The notes beneath the pieces were generated by a model. The model was not told the origin of the DNA. It worked only from the letters and a program-made list of their open reading frames with translations, and did not search any database. 64,000 nucleotides of DNA from Noviherbaspirillum saxi (GTDB lineage: Bacteria; Pseudomonadota; Gammaproteobacteria; Burkholderiales; Burkholderiaceae_D), in contig NZ_QYUO01000001.1 in the NCBI RefSeq assembly GCF_003591035.1, forward strand, positions 372,001-436,000. Direction: 5' to 3'. The translations under genes were made by a program, and so were the position numbers. Shown piece after piece: positions 16,738 to 26,053 of the stretch. Positions within the stretch are counted from its first letter, which is position 1, and the number at the start of each line of letters is the position of its first letter.

Positions 16738-17244
16738 TCAGGGAAAGACCGGTACTCCCGCCGCCTCGCCCGCGAATCGCATTTCAGGATGACGGTCGGC
16801 CATGACTTTCTCGATCTTGCGCACTTGGCGCGCCGGCACGTCCACAATCATCAGCAGCTTACCTTTGTCCAGTTCCGGATAAAACGATTTGAGGCGGGAA
16901 TTGGGCAAGGCTGCAGCCACCATGCTGGCTGCCCAGCCGCCGAACACCATCGCCGCCAATGTGATGGCAATTGCCAGCGTGGCTTTTGCCACCGGATCGA
17001 AATAGGCAACCACGCCAGTCGCTACCATCATTCCCAGCAGCGCGCCGACCAGCATGCCGGCCTGGGCACCGTGAACCACATCGGTCTTTTGCAGTACATT
17101 CGCTTCGGGCAGATCCGGCGGCACCGGGCTGCGTTCGCTCATGAAATGAATATGCCGCACCTCTATGCGATTGAGCAGCATGTCATCCAATGCACGGCGC
17201 GCACTGTCGATATCGGGAAGCAGATAGAAAAGGCGATGTCGCAT
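16738..17244 (-). CDS. DUF1269-like small membrane-associated protein
   Basis: 168 residues. An N-terminal alpha/beta segment (RHRLFYLLPDIDSARRALDD) precedes a glycine-rich two-helix membrane region (GAQAGMLVGALLGMMVATGV and ATLAIAITLAAMVFGGWAAS), then a C-terminal alpha/beta domain (GKLLMIVDVPARQVRKIEKV). This fits proteins labelled DUF1269, often stress-associated, of unknown mechanism. GGAG precedes the ATG. It is divergent from the radical SAM gene. Confidence 0.7.
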   Translation of the reverse strand: MRHRLFYLLPDIDSARRALDDMLLNRIEVRHIHFMSERSPVPPDLPEANVLQKTDVVHGAQAGMLVGALLGMMVATGVVAYFDPVAKATLAIAITLAAMVFGGWAASMVAAALPNSRLKSFYPELDKGKLLMIVDVPARQVRKIEKVMADRHPEMRFAGEAAGVPVFP

Positions 17245-17401
17245 GGTTCACTCCTTGGGATCGGTTATCCGTCAAACCAGTATATGCAGGATTTTCAGGG
17301 TTGCAATCAAGCTTGAAAATCCACGCTCTCATTGCCTGGCTGAATCCGCTGCCGATGGGGACAAGCGTAAAATAGTCGCTCATTCATCCTGTTGTTGCCT
17401 T

Positions 17402-18892
17402 ATGACTATCCTGTTGTCGACCCTTAACGCCCGCTATACGCACGCGTCGCTTGGTTTGCGTTATCTGCTCGCCAATATGGGGGAGTTGCGGGAATTGACC
17501 CGCTTGCAGGAATTCGTGATCGGCGCAAAAACCGCCGATGTGGTCGAGCGCCTGCTCGCGCATCAGCCGCGCATTATCGGGTTTGGCGTGTATATCTGGA
17601 ATGTCGAGGAAACAACGCGGGTGGTGGCGTTGCTCAAGCGCATCGCGCCTCAAGTGAGCATCGTTCTTGGCGGACCGGAAGTATCGTATGAAGTGGCCGA
17701 GCAGCCTATCGTGCAACTGGCCGATTACCTCGTAACGGGCTGGGGCGATGTGACTTTTCCCCAGCTCTGTCGGCAACTCTTGCACGGCCCCAAGCCGCTG
17801 ATGAAAATCCATGCCGGGGTGCAACCACCGCTCGATCAGATCAGGCTGCCGTATGCCGACTACAGTGACCGGGATATCGCACATCGCACGCTGTATGTCG
17901 AAGCGTCGCGCGGCTGTCCGTTCAAATGCGAATTCTGTCTGTCCTCGCTCGACAAGACCGCGTGGCCCTTCGACCTCGATGCATTTCTGGCGGAACTGGA
18001 AGCACTGCATGCGCGTGGCGCGCGGCTATTCAAGTTCGTCGACCGCACCTTCAACCTGAATATCAAGTCCAGCCTGAAGATCATGCAGTTCTTCCTCGAC
18101 AAGCTGGCCGCGCAGCCGGACGATCCGGTATTTGCGCATTTCGAAGTGGTGCCGGATCATTTACCGGATGCCTTAAAGCAAGCAATCCAGTTATTTCCAC
18201 CGGGAACACTGCAATTCGAAATCGGGATCCAGAGCTTCAACCCTGAAGTGCAATCCGTGATCAGCCGCAAGCAAAACAATGATAAGTCGGCCGACAACAT
18301 CCGCTGGCTGCGCGAACATTCACATGCGCATCTGCATGTGGATTTGATCGCCGGCCTGCCGGGCGAAGACCTGGACAGTTTTGCGCAGGGTTTCGATCGT
18401 CTGGTGGCGCTTGCACCGCATGAAATCCAGTTCGGCATACTCAAACGCCTGCGCGGTACGCCCATCATTCGCCATACCGATGCTTACGGGCTGATATTCG
18501 ATCCGTATCCGCCGTATACGATCCTGGCGACCGATTGCATCGATTTCGCCACCATGCAGCGCCTGGTGCGTTTTGCGCGTTACTGGGATCTGGTCGCCAA
18601 TTCCGGCCGTTTCGCCAATACGCTGCCGGCCATCCTCGGCGGCGCGCCGTTTGCCAATTTCATGATGTTGTCGGATTGGCTGTATGCGCATACCGATGCG
18701 ACGCACCGGATTGCGCTCGACAAGCTGGCTGCGCTAGTTGCGCAATGGCTGCGCAGCCGCGGCATGGCCGCGGATCGGGCCGCGGCGCTGATCGACAGCG
18801 ATTATGCGGGACAGGCGCACAAGGGACGAGTGAAAACCGCGGCAAATGCCGAGGCGACGCCGCAGCGGCAGGCGCGGCATCTCGCCGCATAA
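17402..18892 (+). CDS. B12-binding domain radical SAM protein (DUF4080 type)
   Basis: 496 residues from ATG 17402 (MTILLSTLNARYTHASLGL); the frame is open upstream but the family begins at this Met. The N-terminal cobalamin-binding-like domain contains IIGFGVYIWNVEE and IVLGGPEVSYE. The radical SAM core has CPFKCEFC, the CxxxCxxC [4Fe-4S] ligand motif, near residue 187. The C-terminal region is of the DUF4080 type. Substrate unknown; the architecture is shared with methyltransferases and other radical SAM enzymes. The gene ends seven bases from the convergent DUF3717 gene. Confidence 0.87.
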   Translation: MTILLSTLNARYTHASLGLRYLLANMGELRELTRLQEFVIGAKTADVVERLLAHQPRIIGFGVYIWNVEETTRVVALLKRIAPQVSIVLGGPEVSYEVAEQPIVQLADYLVTGWGDVTFPQLCRQLLHGPKPLMKIHAGVQPPLDQIRLPYADYSDRDIAHRTLYVEASRGCPFKCEFCLSSLDKTAWPFDLDAFLAELEALHARGARLFKFVDRTFNLNIKSSLKIMQFFLDKLAAQPDDPVFAHFEVVPDHLPDALKQAIQLFPPGTLQFEIGIQSFNPEVQSVISRKQNNDKSADNIRWLREHSHAHLHVDLIAGLPGEDLDSFAQGFDRLVALAPHEIQFGILKRLRGTPIIRHTDAYGLIFDPYPPYTILATDCIDFATMQRLVRFARYWDLVANSGRFANTLPAILGGAPFANFMMLSDWLYAHTDATHRIALDKLAALVAQWLRSRGMAADRAAALIDSDYAGQAHKGRVKTAANAEATPQRQARHLAA

Positions 18893-18898
18893 ACGAGA

Positions 18899-19114
18899 CT
18901 AAACTTTTTTCTCGCGCCAGTTATCCAACAGCTGGCGCACCGGCTGATCCAGCGAGTCCAGCGGCACCGCATGCGCCTTGTTGAAAATCATGATCGCGTA
19001 AACCGTCGCCAGCAGGTTGACTTCGGGCGATAGCGCGCGTTCTTCACCGCTCGATGGCCGCAGCGCGCGCCAGTAATTGATCGCTTGTTCCAGCTCGGGA
19101 AGGGTAATGTCCAT
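18899..19114 (-). CDS. DUF3717 family protein
   Basis: 71 residues from ATG 19114 (MDITLPELEQAINYWRALRP), the normal start and size of this small family, which is largely confined to Burkholderiales. It also has LSPEVNLLATVYAIMIF. The function is unknown. A longer frame upstream to 19237 lacks family similarity. The 193 bases to 19307 hold nothing I can identify. Confidence 0.82.
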   Translation of the reverse strand: MDITLPELEQAINYWRALRPSSGEERALSPEVNLLATVYAIMIFNKAHAVPLDSLDQPVRQLLDNWREKKV

Positions 19115-19307
19115 CCGGCTATTGTAAAGCAGGGCTAAGCGGCACGGGCTAACCCGAATACCGCGCCGAAGCGCGTTGTTATTGGTTCCTACGCCAAACA
19201 ACAACCGGAATCGCCGATGTCTGGGCGACCCCGCCAAATTGTACCGTTGATGCTATTGAACTGGGGAAGGTTGGACGTCATACCGGGCCCGGGTACTCGA
19301 TGTTGTC

Positions 19308-20747
19308 TCAATCGTGTGCAAGAGAAATCGACTTGGTCGTCAAGTAGGCGGCCAGTCCTTCGGTGCCGCCCTCGGTGCCGTAGCCGCTGTCTTTTACTCC
19401 ACCGAACGGCAGTTCGGCCAGCGACAGCCGGCAAGTGTTGATGCCAACCATGCCGGCTTCCAATGCGTCCGCGACACGATGCGCAGTGCCAAGCGACTGT
19501 GTGAATGCATACGTGGCAAGTCCATACGGCACGCCGTTGGCGATCTGCATCGCTTCATCGAAGCTGTTGAAACGCACGCACGGCGCGAGCGGACTGAACG
19601 ACTCTTCCTGCAGAATATTTGTGTCCGGCGGTACATCGCTCAACACCGTCGCAGGCCAATAATAGCCGTCGCGATTCAATCTTTCTCCGCCGCAGGCGAT
19701 CCGTGCGCCCTTCGCTCGGGCGTCCGCAGTCAGCGCTTCTGCATGTGCGATCCGCCGCGCATTGGCAAGCGGGCCGAGTTCGGTGGCGGAGTCCAGGCCG
19801 GGGCCGATCCTGAGCGACGATGCAAATCTTGTCAGGCGCTCGACGAATGCATCATAAACCGAGGCATGCACGATGAAGCGCGTCGGCGCGACGCAGATCT
19901 GGCCGGAATTGCGGAACTTCGCCGAGCCGGCGAGTGCAACGGCGCGGTCCAGGTCGGCGTCGGCAAAGATCAGTACCGGCGCGTGGCCGCCGAGTTCGAG
20001 CGTTGCCGGTTTCGCCAGCGCCGCGGCCTGCGCGGCGAGCAGTTTGCCGACGGCGGTCGAGCCGGTGAACGACATCTTGCGGATGATCGGCGACTCGATC
20101 AGTTGCTGTGCAATTGCCGGTGCATCGCCGAAGACAACATTGAGCACGCCGGCGGGCAAGCCGGCATCAATCAGCGCCTGCGCGATTGCCAGCGTGGATA
20201 AGGGCGTTTCCTCGGCCGGCTTGATGATGCAACTGCAGCCCGCGGCAAGCGCGCCGGCGATTTTTCGCATCGGCGTCAACGCCGGAAAATTCCAGGGCGC
20301 GAATGCCGCCACCGGCCCGATCGGCTCGCGCACCACGAGTTGGCGGGTGTTTGCCTGCCGTGCGGGAATCACGCGGCCGTACGCGCGCAGTCCTTCATCC
20401 GCATACCATTCGAGTACTTCAATCGCATTGGCCCATTCAGTGCGCGCTTCGGACAGTGGCTTGCCTTGCTCGAGTGTGAGCACCGGCGCAAGCTCATCGC
20501 GCCGCGCCTGCAATAACACTGCGGCTTTACGCAGCATGCGTGAGCGTTCGACCGCAGGTGTGGCGCGCCACAGAGGGAAAGCTGCTTGTGCCGCGTCGAG
20601 CGCTTGCTCGATCTGGCGCGCGCTTGCGCCACCATATTCGCGCAAAGGGCGGCCATCGGCCGGATTCAACAGGTTTCGGGCAACGCCATTGCCTTGCACC
20701 CAGTTGCCGCCAATTAGCTGGCGCGGAATATCAATGTCGGAAGTCAT
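19308..20747 (-). CDS. NAD(P)-dependent aldehyde dehydrogenase, succinate/malonate-semialdehyde type
   Basis: 479 residues from ATG 20747, with GAGG nine bases upstream; an upstream ATG at 20774 is a less likely start. ALDH motifs: APWNFPALTP, FTGSTAVGK (cofactor), LELGGHAP with the general-base Glu, NSGQICVAPTRF with the catalytic Cys, and EESFSPLAP. It is most like GabD-type succinate-semialdehyde dehydrogenases. Downstream of an omega-aminotransferase it probably oxidises the semialdehyde made by that enzyme. Repeat copy B lies in its leader. Confidence 0.88.
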   Translation of the reverse strand: MTSDIDIPRQLIGGNWVQGNGVARNLLNPADGRPLREYGGASARQIEQALDAAQAAFPLWRATPAVERSRMLRKAAVLLQARRDELAPVLTLEQGKPLSEARTEWANAIEVLEWYADEGLRAYGRVIPARQANTRQLVVREPIGPVAAFAPWNFPALTPMRKIAGALAAGCSCIIKPAEETPLSTLAIAQALIDAGLPAGVLNVVFGDAPAIAQQLIESPIIRKMSFTGSTAVGKLLAAQAAALAKPATLELGGHAPVLIFADADLDRAVALAGSAKFRNSGQICVAPTRFIVHASVYDAFVERLTRFASSLRIGPGLDSATELGPLANARRIAHAEALTADARAKGARIACGGERLNRDGYYWPATVLSDVPPDTNILQEESFSPLAPCVRFNSFDEAMQIANGVPYGLATYAFTQSLGTAHRVADALEAGMVGINTCRLSLAELPFGGVKDSGYGTEGGTEGLAAYLTTKSISLAHD

Positions 20748-20781
20748 GTTCGCCTCGTTTGCTGCAATTGCCATTCGGGTT

Positions 20782-20939
20782 ATACCAATCCCATGTCATA
20801 AGGTGCCGGATGACATTGATGGATTTTCTCGACTGGCAAGGCGCAAGAGGAGTCAATAGCGAGCTATTGACGACGAGTGCAACGCCGCCAGGCGGAAAAA
20901 GACGCGATGTCATGGCGCGTTATGGCATGGGATTGGTAT
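20782..20939. repeat. Palindromic intergenic repeat, full copy B
   Basis: A 158-bp element with the same ends (ATACCAATCC / GGATTGGTAT) and centre (GTCAATAGC 20852-20860 with GCTATTGAC 20863-20871) as copy A. The arm next to the ends differs in sequence from copy A (CATGTCATAAGGTGCC here) yet still pairs with its own opposite arm. It begins 8 bases after the aminotransferase stop codon on the transcribed strand and ends 34 bases before the aldehyde dehydrogenase start. Confidence 0.9.
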
Positions 20940-20947
20940 TAGTCGCA

Positions 20948-22285
20948 TTACATGTTCTTGAGTACGTCGGTCAGCGTCGAGAACAGCGTGTCCACTTCCT
21001 CTTTCTCGATGATCAGCGGCGGCGAGAAAACCATCGTATCGCCGGTCGCGCGGATCAACGCGCCTTTTTCCAGGCAACGCATATGGCAATCGTAGCCGCG
21101 CTTGCCCGGCTGACCGGGGATCGGTTCCAGCTCGATCGCGGCCAGCAGGCCGATGTTGCGTATGTCGACCACGTAGGGCAGGCCTTTCAATGAGTGCGCC
21201 GCGTCTTCCCAATAGGGCGACATGCGCTGCGCTCGGGAAAACAATTCTTCGTCGCGATATATCTTCAATGCCGCCAGGCCGGCGGCGCACGCGAGCGGAT
21301 GACCGGAGTAGGTGTAGCCGTGCGGCAGTTCGATCGCATCCGGCGCGCCTTGCATCAGCGCGTCATACACATGGCTGCGCACCAGTGTCGCGCCCATCGG
21401 CACCGCGCCATTGGTCAAGCCTTTCGCGCTGGTGATGATGTCCGGGACCACACCGAAGAAGTCGGCCGAGAACGCGCCGCCGACGCGTCCGAAGCCGGTG
21501 ATCACTTCATCGAAAATCAGCAGAATGCCGTGCTCGTCGCAAATCTTGCGCAAGCGTTGCAGGTAGTCGACCGGCGGCACCAGCACGCCGGTAGAACCTG
21601 ACACCGGCTCGACGATGACGGCGGCGACGGTCGATGCATCGTGCAATGCGACGAGGTTGGACAAGTCGTCCGCCAGATGCGCGCCCCATGTCGGCTGGCC
21701 GCGCGAAAAACCCATCTCTGCGCGGTTGTAGGTATGCGGCAGGTGATCAGTGTAAGGAGGCAGGTTGCCGAATGCCTTGCGGTGACTGGAAATGCCCGAC
21801 ACCGACAAACCGCCAAAGCCGACGCCATGATAGGCGCGTGCGCGCCCGATCAGGCGCACTCGCGACGCATTGCCGCGTGCGCGCTGGTAGGCGAGCGCAA
21901 TCTTCAACGCGGTATCGACCGCCTCGGAACCCGAATTCGAAAAGAACACATTGGAAAAACCGGCGGGCGCTTCGCTGACGAGTTGCTCCGCGAACTCGAA
22001 TGCGAGCGGATGCCCCGACTGGAACGAGGGCGCGTAATCCAGTTGGTGCGCCATGCAGGAAATGGCCTCGACGATCTCGCGCCGGCGGTGTCCCGCATTG
22101 ACGCACCACAGACCGGCAATGCCGTCCAGCACGCGCTTGCCGTCGGCGCGCGTGTAATACATGCCGTCGGCTTCCACCAGCAACTGCGGGTTTTGCTTGA
22201 AGCGGCGGTTCGAAGTGAACGGCATCCAGTAAGGATCGAGGGAAGCCGGAGATGGAATTGCAGAAGGGTTTTGTATTTGGCTCAT
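20948..22285 (-). CDS. Class III omega-amino acid--pyruvate aminotransferase
   Basis: 445 residues of PLP fold type I, class III. Motifs: FFSNSGSEAVDTALK (phosphate loop), AYHGVGFGG, VIVEPVSGSTG, IFDEVITGFGR and SAKGLTNGAVPMG with the PLP lysine. Subfamily features (WMPFTSNRRFK start, GIAGLWCVNAGH) match omega-amino acid:pyruvate or beta-alanine:pyruvate transaminases. It likely moves the terminal amino group of beta-alanine, GABA or a similar amine onto pyruvate, with the downstream dehydrogenase oxidising the product. The start lacks a strong ribosome binding site. It is divergent from the porin gene. Confidence 0.88.
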   Translation of the reverse strand: MSQIQNPSAIPSPASLDPYWMPFTSNRRFKQNPQLLVEADGMYYTRADGKRVLDGIAGLWCVNAGHRRREIVEAISCMAHQLDYAPSFQSGHPLAFEFAEQLVSEAPAGFSNVFFSNSGSEAVDTALKIALAYQRARGNASRVRLIGRARAYHGVGFGGLSVSGISSHRKAFGNLPPYTDHLPHTYNRAEMGFSRGQPTWGAHLADDLSNLVALHDASTVAAVIVEPVSGSTGVLVPPVDYLQRLRKICDEHGILLIFDEVITGFGRVGGAFSADFFGVVPDIITSAKGLTNGAVPMGATLVRSHVYDALMQGAPDAIELPHGYTYSGHPLACAAGLAALKIYRDEELFSRAQRMSPYWEDAAHSLKGLPYVVDIRNIGLLAAIELEPIPGQPGKRGYDCHMRCLEKGALIRATGDTMVFSPPLIIEKEEVDTLFSTLTDVLKNM

Positions 22286-22698
22286 GGTGGTCAGTTCTCA
22301 ATCGCTGCGTTAAATGTATTTAATATGTTAAAGATACACTTGATTGTTGAGGTAGTCTAGGGTGCCTATTTGAGAGATTTTGTTTTTCATGACATCACCA
22401 AGCTGTTTGTGGACGTGATTAACACTTTAAATCATTGAAAATAAACGTTTAAATGAGAATTGGTGCGTGGAGCGGCGCTTCTTGATGTATTGGAAGGTGC
22501 GATTTAGGTTGCTAGCATTAAAAACTATATTGAATTAAAAAACAAATTAATACAAAATAGCGTCGCGGTATGTAAAAACTTCGATGCAAATACGGTTTAT
22601 CGAAGTCATCCGTGGGCCGCGGATTCGCGGCGGGCGGGGTGCCGTTGCCTGACTGAGCAGCAGATCGGGATCACTGAAAAACTGAGGGGATGACTTTT
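22286..22698. promoter_or_regulatory. AT-rich divergent control region of aminotransferase and porin
   Basis: A 413-base gene-free region, strikingly AT-rich for this genome. At 22530-22558 TTGAAT, 17 bases, CAAAAT forms a promoter-like unit containing TTAATACAAAAT. The same unit with the same spacing occurs at 24824-24852 before the C45 hydrolase. On the aminotransferase side (22310-22345, minus strand) there is a related TTAAATACATTTAA. These are candidate targets of the GntR regulator encoded nearby. Confidence 0.5.
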
Positions 22699-23745
22699 AT
22701 GAAGATGAAGCTATGTGTTGCAGCCGTCGGTTGCTTGTTTGGCGGGGCGGTGTTCGCGCAGACGAACGTCGCCATTTACGGCTTGGTCGACGCTGGTATC
22801 GAGTATCTGGACGAGGTGCCGAAGGCGGCCGGCGGTAGCGGCAGCCTGGTCCGCCTCGCCTCCGGCAACCTGTCCGGTTCGCGTTGGGGGCTGCGCGGCA
22901 GCGAAGACCTGGGCAATGGCTTGAAGGCGGTCATGCAGCTTGAGGGGGGCTTCGAGACCGACACCGGCATGCTCGGCCAGTCCGGGCGCCTGTTCGGCCG
23001 GCATGCGTATGTCGGTTTGCAGGGAGCCTGGGGCACGGTGAGTCTCGGCCATCAGCAGAACAGCCTGTACGACCTCATCATCCGCTATGACCCGATGTCG
23101 TTCGCTTCGCGCTATTCGGCGCTGACGCACGACAGTACGCTGACCGGCCGGCCCGATAACACGATCAAGTACACGGGAAAATTCTCCAACCTGACCGCGA
23201 CGGCTTTCTATAGCTTCGGCCGCAACAACGACGGCGAGGTGCCCGGCGAGTCGAAGGTGTCGCGCAACATCGGCGGCGGCGTCAGTTACAGCGCCGGCGC
23301 GGCTGATTTCGGCATCGCCTATGACCAGTTCCAGGGCAACACCGTTGCCACCAAGGATCAGAGCGCGCGCCGACTGGCCGCCGGCGCGAACTATACCTTT
23401 GGTCCGGTCAAGGCATTTGCGGGTTACCGCTCGCTGAAAGACACGGTCGCTGCCGCGCCGGTGCGCTCGAATCTGTATTGGGCCGGTTTGAAATATAAGC
23501 TCACGCCGGCGCTGGATCTGACAGGTGCCGGTTACTACACCGATCGGAAAAACTCCGGCGCCGACCCGTGGAGTTTCGTCCTGTCGGCCGACTATTCGCT
23601 CTCCAAGCGCACGGATGCCTATACGACGCTCGGTTACGCGGGTAACAAGAACGGTTCCAATCTGGGCTTGAATGGCTTTGGCAGCAACATCGTTGCCGGT
23701 GAAGATCAGTTGGGCCTGGTGGTTGGCATCCGGCACCGATTCTGA
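22699..23745 (+). CDS. Gram-negative general porin (OmpC-like, Burkholderiales type)
   Basis: 348 residues from ATG 22699, with GAGGGG ten bases upstream; a nearer ATG at 22690 is too close to it. Signal peptide: KMKLCVAAVGCLFGGAVFA, with cleavage before QTNVAIYGLVDAG, the standard first strand of betaproteobacterial porins. It has SGSRWGLRGSEDLGNGLKA and many amphipathic strands, and ends in Phe (GIRHRF), the BAM recognition residue. Probably a 16-stranded trimer admitting the compound handled by the surrounding catabolic genes. Confidence 0.92.
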   Translation: MKMKLCVAAVGCLFGGAVFAQTNVAIYGLVDAGIEYLDEVPKAAGGSGSLVRLASGNLSGSRWGLRGSEDLGNGLKAVMQLEGGFETDTGMLGQSGRLFGRHAYVGLQGAWGTVSLGHQQNSLYDLIIRYDPMSFASRYSALTHDSTLTGRPDNTIKYTGKFSNLTATAFYSFGRNNDGEVPGESKVSRNIGGGVSYSAGAADFGIAYDQFQGNTVATKDQSARRLAAGANYTFGPVKAFAGYRSLKDTVAAAPVRSNLYWAGLKYKLTPALDLTGAGYYTDRKNSGADPWSFVLSADYSLSKRTDAYTTLGYAGNKNGSNLGLNGFGSNIVAGEDQLGLVVGIRHRF

Positions 23746-23854
23746 CCTGATCCGTGCCGATGCGATCTTCCCTTTTTATGGGCGGCTAGTTGCTGTGAAG
23801 TGGCGAGATATTTTGTTTAAAACAATAAAAAAATACAATGTATCTCGCCTTCAC

Positions 23855-24751
23855 TCAATCCTTTGTCTTCGGCATCGCGGTCGCCAGATGGCGCCGCATC
23901 AGTGCCGATGCCCATTCCGGGTCATTGTTTTCCAGCGCGCTGATGATCTGCAGGTGTTCGCTGCACGATTCGCTGAAGCGCCCTAAGCGGAAGAAATCCG
24001 CATGCTCTTCCATCCGTCGCAGCTGGTTCTGCTGCTGCATCGCCTGCAGGATGAAGCGGTTGCCGGAAAAGCGCGCGAGCATTTCATGAAACGACGCATT
24101 AAGCGCAAAGAACTCGCTTGCCGACAGTTGTCCTTCCGCTTTCTGCAACAGCTTTTCATGCGCTTCCCGGCTGCGTTGCAGCTGTGCCTGGTCGACCTGG
24201 AACGTCGGCTCGAGCATGCCCGCACATTCGAACAAGATGCGGAAGCGATAACTTTCGGAGATCGCTTCTGGCGTGTCCAGCGATGGTGTAAACCGCCAGC
24301 CGTGGCCCTTGCGCTTCTCGATCAGGTCGTCCACGCTCATCTTCATCAGGGTCTTGGCAAGCAGGCTGCGCGATACCGGATAACGCGATAGCAATTCCTT
24401 CTCGGTCAGCGCTTCCGGTAGCCGCTTTTGCGCGCGATCATCGATCAAGGTCCGGTAGAGCGCATCGCTGGTCATGCCGGTGCCGCTGAAATCCGGCAAT
24501 TCCTTGTGCGCCGCGTCAGCGCGCACAAAGTAACCGGCGTTCGGCCGGTATTCACTCAGTTCATGTTCGGCAAGCAATTGCAGCGCGGCGCGGATCGGCG
24601 TACGCGACACCTCGAAGCTGGCAGCGAACGTTTCTTCGGTCAGATGAGTGCCGGCCGCCAGTTCGCCGGATGCGATCTGGCGGCCGATGCGCTCTGCCAG
24701 CTCAAGTTGTAGCGGGCTGCGACGCTCTGTTTTGTCGGTGGTGCTTTTCAT
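23855..24751 (-). CDS. GntR/FCD regulator with two N-terminal winged-helix segments
   Basis: 298 residues. The first winged helix at 14-78 has the GntR signature (GRQIASGELAAGTHLTEETF, VSRTPIRAALQLL). A second HTH-like segment at 90-155 (LTEKELLSRYPVSRSLLAK, LIEKRKGHGWRF) precedes the helical FCD-type effector domain, which contains the FHEML and EHLQIISALE metal/ligand helices. Most FadR-type regulators (about 230 aa) have only one wing. It lies between the porin and the C45/ABC operon and probably controls both and the aminotransferase. Confidence 0.88.
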   Translation of the reverse strand: MKSTTDKTERRSPLQLELAERIGRQIASGELAAGTHLTEETFAASFEVSRTPIRAALQLLAEHELSEYRPNAGYFVRADAAHKELPDFSGTGMTSDALYRTLIDDRAQKRLPEALTEKELLSRYPVSRSLLAKTLMKMSVDDLIEKRKGHGWRFTPSLDTPEAISESYRFRILFECAGMLEPTFQVDQAQLQRSREAHEKLLQKAEGQLSASEFFALNASFHEMLARFSGNRFILQAMQQQNQLRRMEEHADFFRLGRFSESCSEHLQIISALENNDPEWASALMRRHLATAMPKTKD

Positions 24752-24823
24752 TGGAGGGGATAGGGAGTTATTGAAACATTTTGAGGGAACAAGGAATGTG
24801 CCGCAAGAAAAATTAAATTCATA

Positions 24824-24852
24824 TTGAACTTAATCGCATTTTAGTACAAAAT
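24824..24852 (+). promoter_or_regulatory. Candidate promoter/operator of the C45-ABC operon
   Basis: TTGAAC, 17 bases, CAAAAT, containing TTAGTACAAAAT. It has the same 29-base layout as the unit before the porin gene. The ATG of the C45 hydrolase is 33 bases downstream. The shared TA-R-TACAAAAT core may be the GntR operator. Inferred from sequence comparison only. Confidence 0.5.
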
Positions 24853-24884
24853 GCCTTCTAGAGTTTACTGAGGAGTGTGTATCG

Positions 24885-25988
24885 ATGCCTACCATTGAAT
24901 CCTTTCCGTTTGTAGAGACCGCTGGCGATCCCTACGAACGCGGTCGCCAGCACGGCAGCGCGGTGCCGGAGCGCGTGCGCCGCAGTGTCGCGCTGTACCG
25001 GTCGCAGCTTGAACGACGCGGCGTCAGCCCGGAAGCCTTGCGGACGATTGCGCTCGCGATGGTGCCGGTGATTGCCGGCTTCGACCGCGACTATCTGGAC
25101 GAGATGCGCGGCATTGCGGACGGCGCCGATGTGCCGCTCGAGGATGTCATCGTGATCAACTGCCGGACCGAAATGATGTTCGGCCATAATGAACTGAAAA
25201 AGGCGCGCGCCGGCCTCGACGACGGCTGCACCGGGCTGGTGGTATTGCCGGGCAGGTCGGCCACAGGGCGCCTGATGCATGCGCATAACTGGGATTGGCG
25301 CGAAGAGTGCGTCGACACCGGCATCGTGCTGAAGATACGGCGCGACGACGGTCCGGATCTGTTGATGTTTACCGAAGCCGGCAGCCTGGCGCGGCATGGG
25401 TTCAATAGCGCGGGTGTTTCCTTGTCGGGCAACTTCCTGACGTCGGACCGTGATTACAAGCAGGAGGCGGATGTGCCCTTGGTGCTGATCCGACGCAAGA
25501 TGCTTGAGGCGCAGAACATTGCGGCGGCAATGCGGGTGTTGTGGCCGACCAGACGCTTTTGCTCGAACAACCTGATGCTCGCGCAGGCGGACGGCGAAGC
25601 TGTGGATCTGGAATGTGCGCCGGACGAAATCTTCTGGATCACGCCGGAAGACGACATCCTGGTGCATGCGAATCACTGGATGTGCCCGGTGGCGCGCATG
25701 AAACTCAAGGATCTCGGACTGGTGACGAATGCCGATTCGATTTATCGTCAGCGGCGCGTAACGGAAACACTGCGCCGCGCGCCCGGAAAGATCGACTGGG
25801 ACATCGTCAAGGCCGCGCTCGCCGACGAATTCGGCAAGCCGGACGGCGTGCTGCGCGCACCCAAGCCGGCCAGTTTCGACAGCATTTCCGCGACGGTGGC
25901 CACCACGCTGATGGATCCCGCTGCTAAAACCATGTGGATCGCACGCAAGCCGTACGAATCCATTCACTTCGTTGAATACCGTTTATAA
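24885..25988 (+). CDS. C45-family autoproteolytic amidohydrolase/acyltransferase
   Basis: 367 residues related to acyl-CoA:6-aminopenicillanic acid acyltransferase (peptidase C45, Ntn fold). The maturation site is visible as DDGCTGL with Gly114-Cys115; cleavage there would expose Cys115 as the N-terminal nucleophile. Other family features: GDPYERGRQHG at the N-terminus, NCRTEM, and LMHAHNWDW after the nucleophile. GAGGAG precedes the ATG. No signal peptide. It leads an operon with a Dpp-type importer, suggesting cytoplasmic cleavage of an imported amide or N-acyl compound. Confidence 0.83.
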   Translation: MPTIESFPFVETAGDPYERGRQHGSAVPERVRRSVALYRSQLERRGVSPEALRTIALAMVPVIAGFDRDYLDEMRGIADGADVPLEDVIVINCRTEMMFGHNELKKARAGLDDGCTGLVVLPGRSATGRLMHAHNWDWREECVDTGIVLKIRRDDGPDLLMFTEAGSLARHGFNSAGVSLSGNFLTSDRDYKQEADVPLVLIRRKMLEAQNIAAAMRVLWPTRRFCSNNLMLAQADGEAVDLECAPDEIFWITPEDDILVHANHWMCPVARMKLKDLGLVTNADSIYRQRRVTETLRRAPGKIDWDIVKAALADEFGKPDGVLRAPKPASFDSISATVATTLMDPAAKTMWIARKPYESIHFVEYRL

Positions 25989-26053
25989 AAAACCATGTAC
26001 CCCACGTAACGCGTCATGGCGTGGCGGTTCGATTCAATCCGGAAGGAGACATC

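Noticed and set aside
24858..25967. 369-codon frame antisense to the C45 hydrolase
   Set aside because: Shadow frame; the sense strand has an RBS, promoter and catalytic motif.
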